A stretch of 64,000 nt of DNA from assembly GCA_937773465.1 (NCBI GenBank), contig CALJVK010000008.1, positions 21,100 to 85,099 of the forward strand, given 5' to 3'. Source of the DNA: an uncultured Flavobacteriaceae bacterium. GTDB lineage: Bacteria; Bacteroidota; Bacteroidia; Flavobacteriales; Flavobacteriaceae. Under the pieces are notes generated by a model. It searched no databases. It was given only the letters and a program-made list of their open reading frames with translations, and was not told the DNA's origin. Of the stretch, positions 52,756-62,730 are shown one piece after another. Every line of letters begins with the position of its first letter. Within the stretch, counting starts at the first letter, position 1. Position numbers and translations under genes: made by a program.

Positions 52756-53918
52756 CTATATGTTTTTTAAAATTTGAATAATAAACTTTTTCCAAGTTAA
52801 TTCTTTCTTTAGTGTAATAATATTGTTTATAATATTTTTTCTGTCACTTTTTAAAGCATTGTTAATTTTTAAGGCTAGATCAGTAGGATTTCTATTAAAT
52901 AAATATCCAGTTTCATTATCTTTTATAAGTTCATTTAGCCCATTTATATTTGATGATACAGTTGGAATTTCAAATTGAAATGAAAGTGACGTAATTCCGC
53001 TTTGTGATGCTGTTTTATATGGAATTATAACTAATTCAGATGAACTGAACCAATATTTAATTTTGTCGTTATCAATAAATGTGTTTTTAACTAAAATGTT
53101 TTTAGAAACATTTAATTTTTCAATTAATTGGAAATATTTGTATTCATTGAAAGATTCATAGTTTTCGCCAACAATTAGCAAGTTTAACATTCGGCTTAGT
53201 TTCTAGCAACTCTCACGCATTGACTTAATTAATAAGAGTTTCTAAGCCCTTTATATTCTCTTATTAAACCAAAAAAAGTTAATATACGAAATATTATCAT
53301 TATTTAAACCCAGTCTTTGCTTTAGCAAGCTTATTTTTATCTGCGATTATCCCAAACTTGTTCAGCAATAGGGTGAAATAAGTGTGATACCTTTTGGTTT
53401 GATCGATCAATTTTAATAATTTCATTAGAAACGAATTTAGAAAGCGTCACATAATTATCAAGTCCACTTTTTAAGTATAAGTTTAAGCAGAATCTTTTCT
53501 GAAATGAATCTTTCTCTCATGAGAAATTGCGTTGTGAACTAGTCCCAATCTTTTTTATTTTATTACTTACGAAGATTATTTATAAAGTAAAAGACACGGA
53601 GCTAAAGTAATCCAGTCCAATAACAGCTGAAATAACTAAACCAGGACTTAATGTCGTTAATTATTTTTGATAACCCTAATCCAATTGAACGGATTTACGG
53701 AGTTTATTATCCTGTGTGCCTTCAGATTATGTATTGTTCAGAAGCTTTGATGAAATTGAGTTTTTCCAGGAAATAAAAACCTTGGATACAGAAAGTTTGA
53801 AGTGTTAAAACTTCAACTGAATGGCCACTTGTATATGTAATGATTCACATAGTTCTTTATTTGTATCGGAAATACCACCTCTATATGGGTATAATGGTCC
53901 CATTACAACTATGTTCAT
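52756..53918 (-). pseudogene. Family-4-type glycosyltransferase (frame broken by many indels)
   Basis: Only the C-terminal 144 residues are open (52756-53190): NLLIVGENYESFNEYKYFQL and SSSELVIIPYKTASQSGITS, with EIPTVSSNINGLNELI. This is the donor-binding half of a GT-B fold. Upstream, shifting frames give MNIVVMGPLYPYRGGISDTN, KELCESL, SVNPFNWI, LVISAVIGLDYF, ERK and KVSHLFHPIAEQVW. The natural start is ATG 53918. It would add a sugar to a lipid- or polysaccharide precursor. The breaks continue the low-quality stretch that also affects secA. Confidence 0.75.
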
Positions 53919-53926
53919 GTTTTTTA

Positions 53927-56900
53927 TTATTCATTAAAAATTACCCATTCGCCCATTTTTATAAAATTTTCAGCTACTTTATATTTGACACTTTTTGTTT
54001 CTCCGTTAGTAACATTTTTTATTGTTACTTTTTCATTTCTACCAATTTTTTTACTTCTCTTACAACTGTATCTATATAGTTATTAGACTGAGAAACATTT
54101 TCTCCAGCTTTTCTGTTTTTTGATGCAATTTCATCACTATTCAATACTTCTTCTTTAGAAATATTAAATTTTTGTTGTCTTCTGACTCTTCTATCTTCCC
54201 TGATATTTGAAGGATCTTTTGAGGAAGTTCTCCGTTAAATAAAAACAAAATTATGTCTTTATTACTTTTTCAATCATTGAACCAAACAATACATAAGCTT
54301 CTTCCTTATATATAACAAGTGGATCTTTTTGTTCGTGTACAGCTAACTGAACAGACTGTTTTAATTCATCCATTTTTCTTAAATGAGTTTTCCAAGAATC
54401 ATCTATTATAGCTAAAGATATATTTTTTTCAAAATCCTTTACTAAGTTGCTCACCTTTGGAATTATATGCTTTTTCTAAATCTGTAATTACTTGAAGAGT
54501 TTTAATCCCATCAGTAAAAGGAACTACAATTCTTTTAAACTTATCTTGTTGAGTTTCATAAACATTTTTTATTACAGGAAATGCTAATACCGCACTTTCT
54601 TGAATTTTTGCTAAATAATGCTTTAAAGCTTATTATATATTTTATCAGTTATTTCTTCAGATGACTATTGATGTAAATTCTTCATTTGAAATATCTGTGT
54701 TGAATGAAAAGTATCTAATTAATTCAAATTCAAAATCTTTATAGTCATTTGCTAGTTTATTATTTTCAACTATGATTTCAGTTGTATCATAAATCATATT
54801 AGCGATATCAACCTTTAATCTATCACCAAATAAAGCAGTTATATCTTCTTTTATAAATAACTTCTCTTTGTGCACTCATTACATCATCATACTCCAAAAG
54901 TCTTTTTCTAATTCCGAAATTATTTTCTTCAACTTTTTTCTGAGCTCTTTCAATTGATTTAGTAATCATTGAGTGCTGTATAACTTCACCTTCTTCTAGT
55001 CCCATTCTATCCATCATTTTAGCAATTCTGTCGCTTCCAAATAATCTCATTAAATTATCTTCTAATGAAACATAAAATTGAGAGCTTCCTGGATCACCTT
55101 GTCTTCCAGCTCTACCTCTAAGCTGTCTATCAACTCTTCTAGAATCATGACGTTCAGTACCAATTATTGCCAATCCACCATTTTTCTTCACTTCGTCTGA
55201 TAATTTAATATCTGTACCTCTACCTGCCATGTTAGTAGCTATAGTCACTTGTCCAGGATTACCAGCTTGCGAGACAATATCTGCTTCTTTTTTGTGTAGT
55301 TTTGCATTTAAAATATTATGTGGCACTTTTCTTATTCCTAACATTTTACCTAAAACTTCACTAATTTCAACAGATGTGGTACCAATTAATATAGGTCTAC
55401 CTTGTTTAGATAATTTTGTAACATCATCAATAACGCATTATATTTTTCTCTTTTAGTTTTATAAATTAAATCTTCCTTATCATCTCTAGCTATTGGTCTA
55501 TTTGTAGGTATTTCTACTACATCTAATTTATATATATCCCATAATTCTCCTGCTTCTGTAACGGCTGTTCCAGTCATTCCAGAAAGTTTTTTGTACATTC
55601 TAAAATAATTTTGTAGAGTAATTGTAGCAAAGGTTTGAGTAGCAGCTTCAATTTTTACATTTTCTTTTGCTTCAATTGCTTGATGCAATCCATCACTATA
55701 CCTCCTGCCATCCATTATTCTACCTGTCTGCTCATCTACAATCATTACTTTATTTTCCATAACAACATACTGAGTGTCTTTTTCAAATAATGCATATGCT
55801 TTCAATAATTGACTAAGAGTGTGGATTCTTTCAGATTTAATTCCAAAATCACGATATAAATTTTCTTTTAGTCTAGCCTCTTTTTTAGGTTCTAAATTTT
55901 GAGATTCTATTTTAGATACTTCAATGCCTATTTCTGGCATAATAAAAAAGTTAGGATCTATCTTTACCAGATAGAAATTCTATTCCTTTATCGGTTAATT
56001 CAATTTGATTATTTTTTTCATCAATAACATAATAGAGTCTTTATCTATTTTAGGCATTTCCCTATTGTTATCTTGCATGTAAAAATTCTCAGTTTTTTGA
56101 AGTAATTGTTTTACTCCATCTTCACTCAAATATTTTATAAGTGCTTTATTTTTTGGTATACCTCTATAAACTCTTAATAAGTTGAACGAACCTTCTTCTT
56201 CATCTCCATCAAAATTATTTTTTTTGCTTCTGATAATAAACTAGTAAGGTATTTTCTTTGAACTGAAACGATGCTCTCGATTTTTGGTTTTAATTCATTG
56301 AATTCATGAATATCTCCTTTTGGAGTTGCACCAGAAATTATTAATGGTGTTCTAGCATCATCAACTAAAACAGAATCAACTTCATCTACAATTGCATAAT
56401 GGTGTGGTCTTTGAACTAAATCATCAGGTGAATTAGCCATATTATCTCTTAAATAATCAAAACCAAATTCATTGTTGGTTCCAAATGTTATATCTGCTTG
56501 ATAAGCTTTTTTTCTCTCTTCAGAGTTAGGTTTGTAATAATCTATACAGTCAACACTTAAGTCCGTGAAACTCATAAATTGGAGCCATCCATGCACTATC
56601 TCTTTTGGCTAGATAATCATTAACAGTAACTAGATGTACCCCTTTTCCAGAAAGGGCATTTAAGTATACAGGAAGAGTAGCTACTAAAGTTTTACCTTCA
56701 CCTGTTTGCATTTCAGCAATTTTTCCTTGGTGCATTGCAATACCACCAATTAGTTGAACATCATAATGTACCATGTCCCATGTGACTTGCTTTTCCAGCT
56801 GCATCCCATGAGTTATTCCATATAGCATGATTCACCTATCTAGATTAACATAGTCTTCTAGTGGAAGATATTCTCTATCAAAGTTATTAGCCTTAACTTT

Positions 56901-57280
56901 AATTTTTGTATTTTCTTTAAATCTTTTTGCAGTTTCTTTAATCACTGCATAAGCTTCAGGTAGAATTTCGTTAAAGTTTTCTTCTAATTATATTTCGATC
57001 TTCTTTAATTTGTCTATCTCATTGTATAAATCTTCTTTTTTGTCAAAATCTTGATAGATTTCAACTTCAGATTCTAATTTTCAATTTGCTTATTAAAGTT
57101 TTGCTAGATTCTTAATTATAGACTTTAAAATCATTAGTTTTATTTCTTAGTTCATCATTCGAAAGTATGAATACATTTTCATCTAATGATATTATTTTTA
57201 ACAATAGGAGTAATCTTTTTAACATCTTGTTTTGACTTATCTCCTACAAAAATCTTAAGAACAGAATTTAAAAAACTCAT
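53927..57280 (-). pseudogene. secA: Protein translocase ATPase SecA (frame broken by many indels)
   Basis: Start ATG 57280, stop 53927; about 1,110 residues when restored, normal for Bacteroidota. The fragments are in order. N-terminus: FLNSVLKIFVGDKSKQD. NBD1: [20 protein letters not shown] and [17 protein letters not shown]-like: [19 protein letters not shown]. Preprotein-binding part: [23 protein letters not shown]2: [16 protein letters not shown] and [19 protein letters not shown]. The C-terminus ends KVAENFIKMGEWVIFNE, with no Cys-rich SEC-C zinc motif. The gene cannot be dispensable, so the breaks are assumed to be read errors. It drives preprotein export through SecYEG. The DUF2795 gene lies just upstream. 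Confidence 0.9.
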
Positions 57281-57359
57281 TAATATTTTTTTTATATCAG
57301 AATTCTAAGTAAGATAAAAAAGCTCTCTAATGAGACTTTAATAAAGTTTTATAATTTAT

Positions 57360-57584
57360 CTAGTATTCATCTTCATTCCAAAGATAATCTTCATCAGTAG
57401 GGTAGTCTGGCCAAATTTCTTGAATTGATTCATAGAGATCACCTTCATCCTTCAATTGACTTGTAAGATTTTCAACAACTTCTAATGGAGATCCAGTTCT
57501 TATAGAATAGTCTATTAATTCGTCTTTTGTTGCTGGCCAAGGAGCATCACTTAAAAACGATGCTAATTCTAGTGTCCAATACAT
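57360..57584 (-). CDS. DUF2795 family protein next to secA
   Basis: 74 residues, acidic and soluble. MYWTLELASFLSDAPWPATK and DELIDYSIRTGSPLEVVENL form the DUF2795 core, with an acidic tail (YPTDEDYLWNEDEY). Its place beside secA is common in Flavobacteriia, as far as I recall. Function unknown. The gene is intact inside an otherwise error-rich region, and a promoter-like TATTTTTG box lies upstream. Confidence 0.78.
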   Translation of the reverse strand: MYWTLELASFLSDAPWPATKDELIDYSIRTGSPLEVVENLTSQLKDEGDLYESIQEIWPDYPTDEDYLWNEDEY

Positions 57585-57607
57585 AATATATAAGATTTAT
57601 AATTTTG

Positions 57608-57637
57608 CAAAAATAATTTTTTAATCGAATCACACAA
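57608..57637 (-). promoter_or_regulatory. Bacteroidota-type promoter for the DUF2795-secA unit
   Basis: On the minus strand, TTG (57637-57635) and TATTTTTG (57615-57608) are 19 nt apart, matching the TTTG / TAnnTTTG pattern. The -7 box lies 23 nt upstream of the DUF2795 ATG at 57584. Confidence 0.55.
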
Positions 57638-57653
57638 TATTTTAGACAAAAAT

Positions 57654-59389
57654 TTAATATTTTTTTTTCTTTGATAAAAAAATAAAAATTATTAAGAAAG
57701 AAAAATAATGAAAATCTAAAATATAATCACCATATTTTACATAAAAAGTTAGATTATCAGAAAGATCTATTTTACCATTTATAATTCCCTTTTTATTATA
57801 GTCCATTTGATCTATAATTTCTCCTTTTTTATTAATTATTGCCGAAGAACCTGTGTTAGCACTTCTAGCAATACTTCTTCTGGTCTCTATTGATCTAATT
57901 TTAGCATAACTTAAATGTTGTTTGTATCCTTGTGATTCACTCCACCAACCATCATTTGTTATTATTGCAAGAATTGTGCTCCATTTCTAACATATTCGGT
58001 CACGTATTCCCCATAAATAGATTCATAGCAGATTACTGGAGCAACTATAGTTCCATTTGATTCATGTTCAAATTACAGATCTCTATTGTGCTGCGGTCGC
58101 TCTCGTCACTCACAGTTCCCCCAAAATCTAACAAGGTAAATTACCTAATAAGAGGCTCTAAAATAGTTTTGTAGGGCAAGTTTTCAACACCAACAACGAG
58201 CTTTGATTTGTGATAGATTTGAGTTCTCTGATTGTGACTTATAAGAAAGCTACTGTTGAAAACATCAATCCAGATACTATCTCTAACTATAATTGGATGA
58301 CTTTTAGTTTTCGTTCATCCTCTCCGATGAATTATAGACTTGATAAAATTGAATCCCAGACAGTAAATCCGATTTCTGAGTTTTTGTCAATTAAGTAACT
58401 TATCTGAGTGTTATTATAAAACGCACTATTCCTCAAAATCATGTCAATGGGATAGCCAGGGCTTTCAGAAAAGTATGTTTCAGGTGCTGATAATTATATC
58501 TGAATGATATAGTTACTACACTTAGCTAGAATCTTTAAACTCATGTAATAATACAAAGATTTGTCCTCCCATATTTCTTCTTCATAAGGGTCAATGTTAG
58601 GCTGTAATATTGAAGCTTGTCTATAATGTAAAATCTTGATTTTGCTTCTTGTTGATATATACATAGAGAGATTATAATAGGAATACGCGACTGACAATAG
58701 TGAACAATCGAAAACCTGATTTACATCAATATTTCTTAGTTTCGATCAATAGTTGTCTAAGGACTTATAGAACAAAAGATATATTAACAATTAAGCACCC
58801 ATAGATGATCCCACCAAACGAACCAGTGATACTCAAACCATTGAATCCATAATATTATAAGACTCAGAAAAAACATTTCCCAGATATTAACCAGATGGCC
58901 AGGAAAATTCCCAGCTTAAATGAAATTTCTCAAAGACAATCCATGACGACATACCCAATAAATAACACTCAAGTTTGGATGCCCTACTTTTCTTAGAAAT
59001 GAGACTGTAACGATGTAAAAACTATATGCCATTAATAAAGCTATAAACAATCACAGCGAAAAGACATTCCGAAAGACAGTGGAGTAAACCAACCACCAAG
59101 TATGCAATGGAGTTCCAAATCAAAAAAGCTTAAATAAGCAGACAGAAATATATTTAATTACGACTGGTTTTTCTCTCAATTACATTTTCGAGAAAAAGTA
59201 AAGGAACAAAAGCTAATGAAAATCAGAAAAGTACAATTCCATATGTAACTGGCCAAGATAGTCCAAACCAAGCAATATTCCAGATAAGAACGCTATAGAA
59301 GTAGATGATTTTTTATTCAAATTAAAAGTAATCTTATGTAATTGTTTTGCCAAGTTAGATAAAAACTCATTTCTAAATATACCCACCAT
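57654..59389 (-). pseudogene. lnt: Apolipoprotein N-acyltransferase (frame broken by many indels)
   Basis: Start near ATG 59389 (MVGIFRNEFLSNLAKQL), stop 57654; about 550 residues when restored. Readable pieces are, in order: SIAFLSGILLG, WPVTYGIVLF, KTSRN, ILQPNIDPYEEEIW, SAPETYFSE, LVVGVENLPYKTIL and GTIVAPVICYESIYGEYV, which holds the catalytic Cys context. Then come TEYVRNGAQF and RSIARSANTGSSAIINKKGE, ending LIIFIFLSKKKKY. Lnt adds the third acyl chain to lipoproteins in the inner membrane. The nitrilase-domain triad cannot be checked fully because of frame breaks. It diverges from pssA. Confidence 0.8.
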
Positions 59390-59435
59390 ACGTAGTTCAA
59401 TGATTCGATATTAGTATTATTTTAAATTAGTAATT

Positions 59436-59458
59436 TTAAAGTAGTGAAGCTACTTTAA
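59436..59458. repeat. 9-bp hairpin in the lnt/pssA divergent region
   Basis: ttaaagtag (59436-59444) and ctactttaa (59450-59458) are perfect complements around a 5-nt loop. It ends 2 bp before the pssA ATG, so it would fold at the start of its message or mark an operator. The local sequence quality is low. Confidence 0.4.
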
Positions 59459-59460
59459 TT

Positions 59461-60149
59461 ATGTTCCCAATACACTTAACACTTTCCAATCTATTTTTTG
59501 GGTGTGTATCGCTGTAGTTTATGGCGTTAAGCGGAGACCTTGAAAACTTTAGCTTTGTTTGTATCACTTAGGAATAGTTATGTGATTTTTTTGATGGTTT
59601 TTTTGCAAGATTACTAAAAGTAGATTCCAAACTAGGTGTTCAGTTAGATTCATTATCTGATTTAGTTACATTTGGACTTACTTCATCTATAGTGATGTTA
59701 AATCTTATAGGCTCATCTACTTTGTTATTGAAAATTCCTCGAATATTATGATTTCTTTATTTCCTTTTTTAGCTTTTTTAATCACAATTGCTTCATCTTA
59801 CAGGCTAGCTAAATTTAATCTTAGACTGATAACGACTAATTTTATAGGTCTACCAACCCCTGCCAATGCAATCTTAATTGTTTTTATGCCTCAATTTATT
59901 GAACTTTTCAATTAATATTTTGTTTTTGAAAATATTTTTTTTAATAATATTAGTTTTTCTTCTCATCTTATTTCTTAATTCTAATCATAAAATGTTTTCA
60001 TTGAAAATTAATAATTTAACATTGAGTACAAAATAAAGCTTTCTATCTTTGTTTTTCTCTTCTTAATTCTTTTGGTTATTTTGGATAGCTTCCTTTACAT
60101 TAATAATTATTTATATATAGTTTTGAATTTGTTAAGAGCTATAATCTAA
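59461..60149 (+). pseudogene. pssA: CDP-diacylglycerol--serine O-phosphatidyltransferase (frame broken by indels)
   Basis: Pieces on the plus strand: LTLSNLFFGC, FFDGFFARLLKVDSKLGVQL followed by DSLSDLVTFG, which is the CDP-alcohol phosphotransferase motif, then FLAFLITIASSYRLAKFNL, TNFIGLPTPANAILIVFMPQ and a hydrophobic C-terminus ending LYIVLNLLRAII. That makes about 230 residues with several membrane helices. It makes phosphatidylserine, which is then decarboxylated to phosphatidylethanolamine. The 3' end overlaps the end of convergent lptB by 18 bp. The exact start is uncertain. Confidence 0.82.
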
Positions 60150-60876
60150 CTTTTTTTTTCTAAATTCAAAGTTTTGACCTAAATATAGTTTTCTGACCAT
60201 TTCATCTTTTGCTAAATCTTCTGGTTTTCCAGATTTTAAAATATTTCCTTCAAACATTAGATAAGTTCTGTCGTAATAGCTAATGTTTCTTGAACGTTAT
60301 GATCAGTAATTAAAATTCCAATATTTCTTTTTTTAAGATGAGAAATTATTTTTTGGATATCTTCAACTGCTATTGGGTCAACACCAGCAAAAGGTTCATC
60401 AAGTAATACAAATTTAGGATCAGTCGCTAATGCTCTAGCTATCTCAGTTCTTCTTCTTTCACCACCCGAAAGTAAATCTCCTCTGCTTTTTCTTATTTTT
60501 TGTAAATTAAATTCATTCAATAAAGATTCCATTTTATGAGATTGTTCTTCTTTAGAAAGTGTAGTTAGCTCAAGAACAGCTTTTATATTATCTTCGATAG
60601 ATAGTTTTCTAAAAACAGAAGCTTCTTGAGCTAAATATCCTATTCCTTTCTGTGCTCTTCTATACATTGGTAAGTTGTTATTTCTGAATCATCAAGTGAT
60701 ATTTTACCTCCATCTGGCTTAATTAGTCCAACAATCATATAAAAAGCTAGTTGTTTTTCCAGCTCCATTTGGACCTAATAACCCTACTATTTCACCTTGA
60801 TTAACTTCAATAGAAATGTCATTAACTACTTTTCTTCCTTTGTATGATTTAAATATACTTTCAGCTTTTAACTTCA
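60132..60876 (-). pseudogene. lptB: LPS export ABC transporter ATP-binding protein LptB (one or two indels)
   Basis: About 247 residues from ATG 60876 ([20 protein letters not shown]). Walker A is [20 protein letters not shown], the Q-loop region is [16 protein letters not shown], the signature [17 protein letters not shown] and Walker [20 protein letters not shown]. The H-loop is [10 protein letters not shown]. Frame breaks near 60665, 60745 and 60270 account for the shorter open frame. LptB powers LPS transfer from the inner membrane with LptFGC. The tatC and kdsD genes upstream run in the same direction. Confidence 0.9.
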
Positions 60877-60902
60877 TTCTTTGTTTTTTAATTTTTCTTT
60901 TC

Positions 60903-61688
60903 TTAAAACAATTTAGAAATATAAATACTAATTTGATATAATATAATTATTGGTATAGCCACAATTATTTGACTAGCTATATCAGGTGGAGTAATTACTG
61001 CTGATAAGTTAACACTATTATTAATGCAAATTTTCTATACTTTATCATTATTTCAGGTGTGACTAGACCAATTTTAGTTAAAAAATAAACTATTATAGGT
61101 AATTCAAATATTAATCCAGATGCTATTACTGATGCTCTAACAAGCCCAACGTAACTATCCAAGTCAAAGTCATTAAAAATTTCATTACTGACACTGTATG
61201 AACCTAAAAAATTTATTGAAAAGGAGTAACAATGTAATAACCAAATAGAACACCAATAAAAAATAAAAAAGATGAAATAAAAATAAATCCTCTTGCATTC
61301 TTTTTTCATTTTCATAAAGCCCAGGACTTATGAAGCTCCAAAATTGATATATTACGTAAGGAAATGACATTATAAAGCCAGCTGTAACAGACATCCATAT
61401 GTGGGCTGAGAATTGACCTGACATCGTTCTGACTTTGAATTCTAAAAGGCATTTCACTGATACAAAAACTTTCATCTAAACCAATTTTATTTGAAATACT
61501 GCAGAGTAGTTCATATGTGAAAAAATTATATTTTTTGGACCAAACAAAATCTTATCGAAAATAAAATCTTTGGCAATAAATGCAATTGAACCAGTCAATA
61601 AAATTGCAAACACGGATCTGATTAAATGCCATCTTAAATCTTCAAGATGATCTAAAAAAGACATTTCTTCTGCTGATTTGTTCTTCAT
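60903..61688 (-). pseudogene. tatC: Sec-independent translocase TatC (frame broken by indels)
   Basis: ATG 61688 gives MKNKSAEEMSFLDHLEDLRW, the classic TatC opening with the twin-arginine-binding Glu region. After frame changes follow DESFCISEMPF, MSGQFSAHIWMSVTAGFIMS, FPYVIYQFWSFISPGLYENE, FDLDSYVGLVRASVIASGLI, FELPIIVYFLTKIGLVTPE and AVITPPDIASQIIVAIPI, ending SIYISKLF. All six membrane segments can be traced in about 265 residues. TatC recognises twin-arginine signals. Its ATG overlaps the kdsD stop. Confidence 0.88.
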
Positions 61689-62656
61689 TAAAATAATCCT
61701 TCGTTTAAGATATTATGTAAATGAATAAGACCAGAATAATTGTTTTATCAGTTACTACAATTTGAGATATTTTATTTTCGTTCATAATTGACAAAGCTGA
61801 GGATGCTAATGTTTCAGAATCAATAATAACAGGGTTGTTCGACATTATGTCTTTAGCTGTTATGTTTTTATAGTCAGATTCTCAAGTAAAAACCCTCCTG
61901 ATGTCTCCATCAGTTATTATTCCAATCGGTTTATTAGTCTTTAACAACAACAGCTGCTCCAAGGAGGTTTTTTGAAATTACATCAATTATTGTTTTAAAA
62001 TTATCTGACTCCATTAATTGAGGTTTTAAATTTTTGTTGATGATATCAATTGCTTTCAGATAAAGTTTTTTTCCTAGCATTCCGCCAGGATGATGTTTTG
62101 CAAAATCATTTCTATTAAACCCATTTAATTCGGATAAACAAATGGCAATGGCGTCTCCAATTACCAGTTGGACTGTTGTACTTGTTGTTGGCGCTAAGTT
62201 ATTAATACAAGCTTCCATCTCAATGTGAGAATTCAAAAGATAGTCAGAGTTTTTTGCTAAATAAGAGTTTGGTTCTGATGTTATAGAAATGATACTTATT
62301 TTTTCTTTGCTTGATAAAAGGTATTAAATTTTTTATTTCGGGCGTATTTCCACTTTTTGATAATAATACTATAATATCATCATTCTGAACAATTCCTAAA
62401 TCTCCGTGAATAGCTTCTGCAGCATGCATGAATATTGAAGGAGTTCCAGTTGAGTTTAATGTAGCAACTATTTTATTACCTATAATCGCACTTTTGCCAA
62501 TTCCACTAACAATCACTCTTCCGTTTGAGAGCCTGGATTTTTTTTACAGCATTTTCAAAATCAGGCGTAAGAAACTTATGCAAGTTTAAAATTGCATTCC
62601 CTTGGTTTGTAAAGCTATCTTATGGCAATTTCTAAAATATTGTCTTTAGATTTCAA
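61688..62656 (-). pseudogene. kdsD: D-arabinose-5-phosphate isomerase, KpsF/GutQ type (frame broken by indels)
   Basis: Sugar-isomerase (SIS) domain: RVIVSGIGKSAIIGNKIVAT, STGTPSIFMHAAEAIHGDLG and VLLSKSGNTPEIKNLIPF. Then comes LAPTTSTTVQLVIGDAIAIC with KHHPGGMLGKKL, the KpsF signature. Two CBS domains follow: LLGAAVVVKD with GIITDGDIRR, then IMSNNPVIID. It interconverts ribulose-5-P and arabinose-5-P, the first step toward Kdo for LPS, which suits the lptB neighbour. The start is uncertain: the N-terminus (NAILNLHKFLTPDFENAVKK) is readable to about 62656, with no clear ATG. Confidence 0.85.
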
Positions 62657-62698
62657 TCTTGTTTTTTTAAATAAGGTTTAAATGTTATATTTAAGAAG

Positions 62699-62706
62699 CA
62701 AATGTA
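62699..62706 (-). promoter_or_regulatory. TAnnTTTG-type -7 box upstream of kdsD
   Basis: On the minus strand, TACATTTG (62706-62699) fits the Bacteroidota -7 element and lies about 40 nt before the readable start of kdsD. The matching -33 motif is not clear. It sits in the 74-bp divergent gap with recQ. Confidence 0.4.
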
Positions 62707-62730
62707 CAAAATACCTACCTACTTTATAAA

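Noticed and set aside
53840..54079. Plus-strand open frame of 79 residues rich in Phe and Tyr.
   Set aside because: It covers the antisense of the glycosyltransferase start and the SecA C-terminus, and its composition only reflects AT-rich DNA.
58210..58398. Plus-strand open frame of 62 residues.
   Set aside because: It lies antisense within the broken lnt gene, whose minus-strand text is clearly conserved protein.
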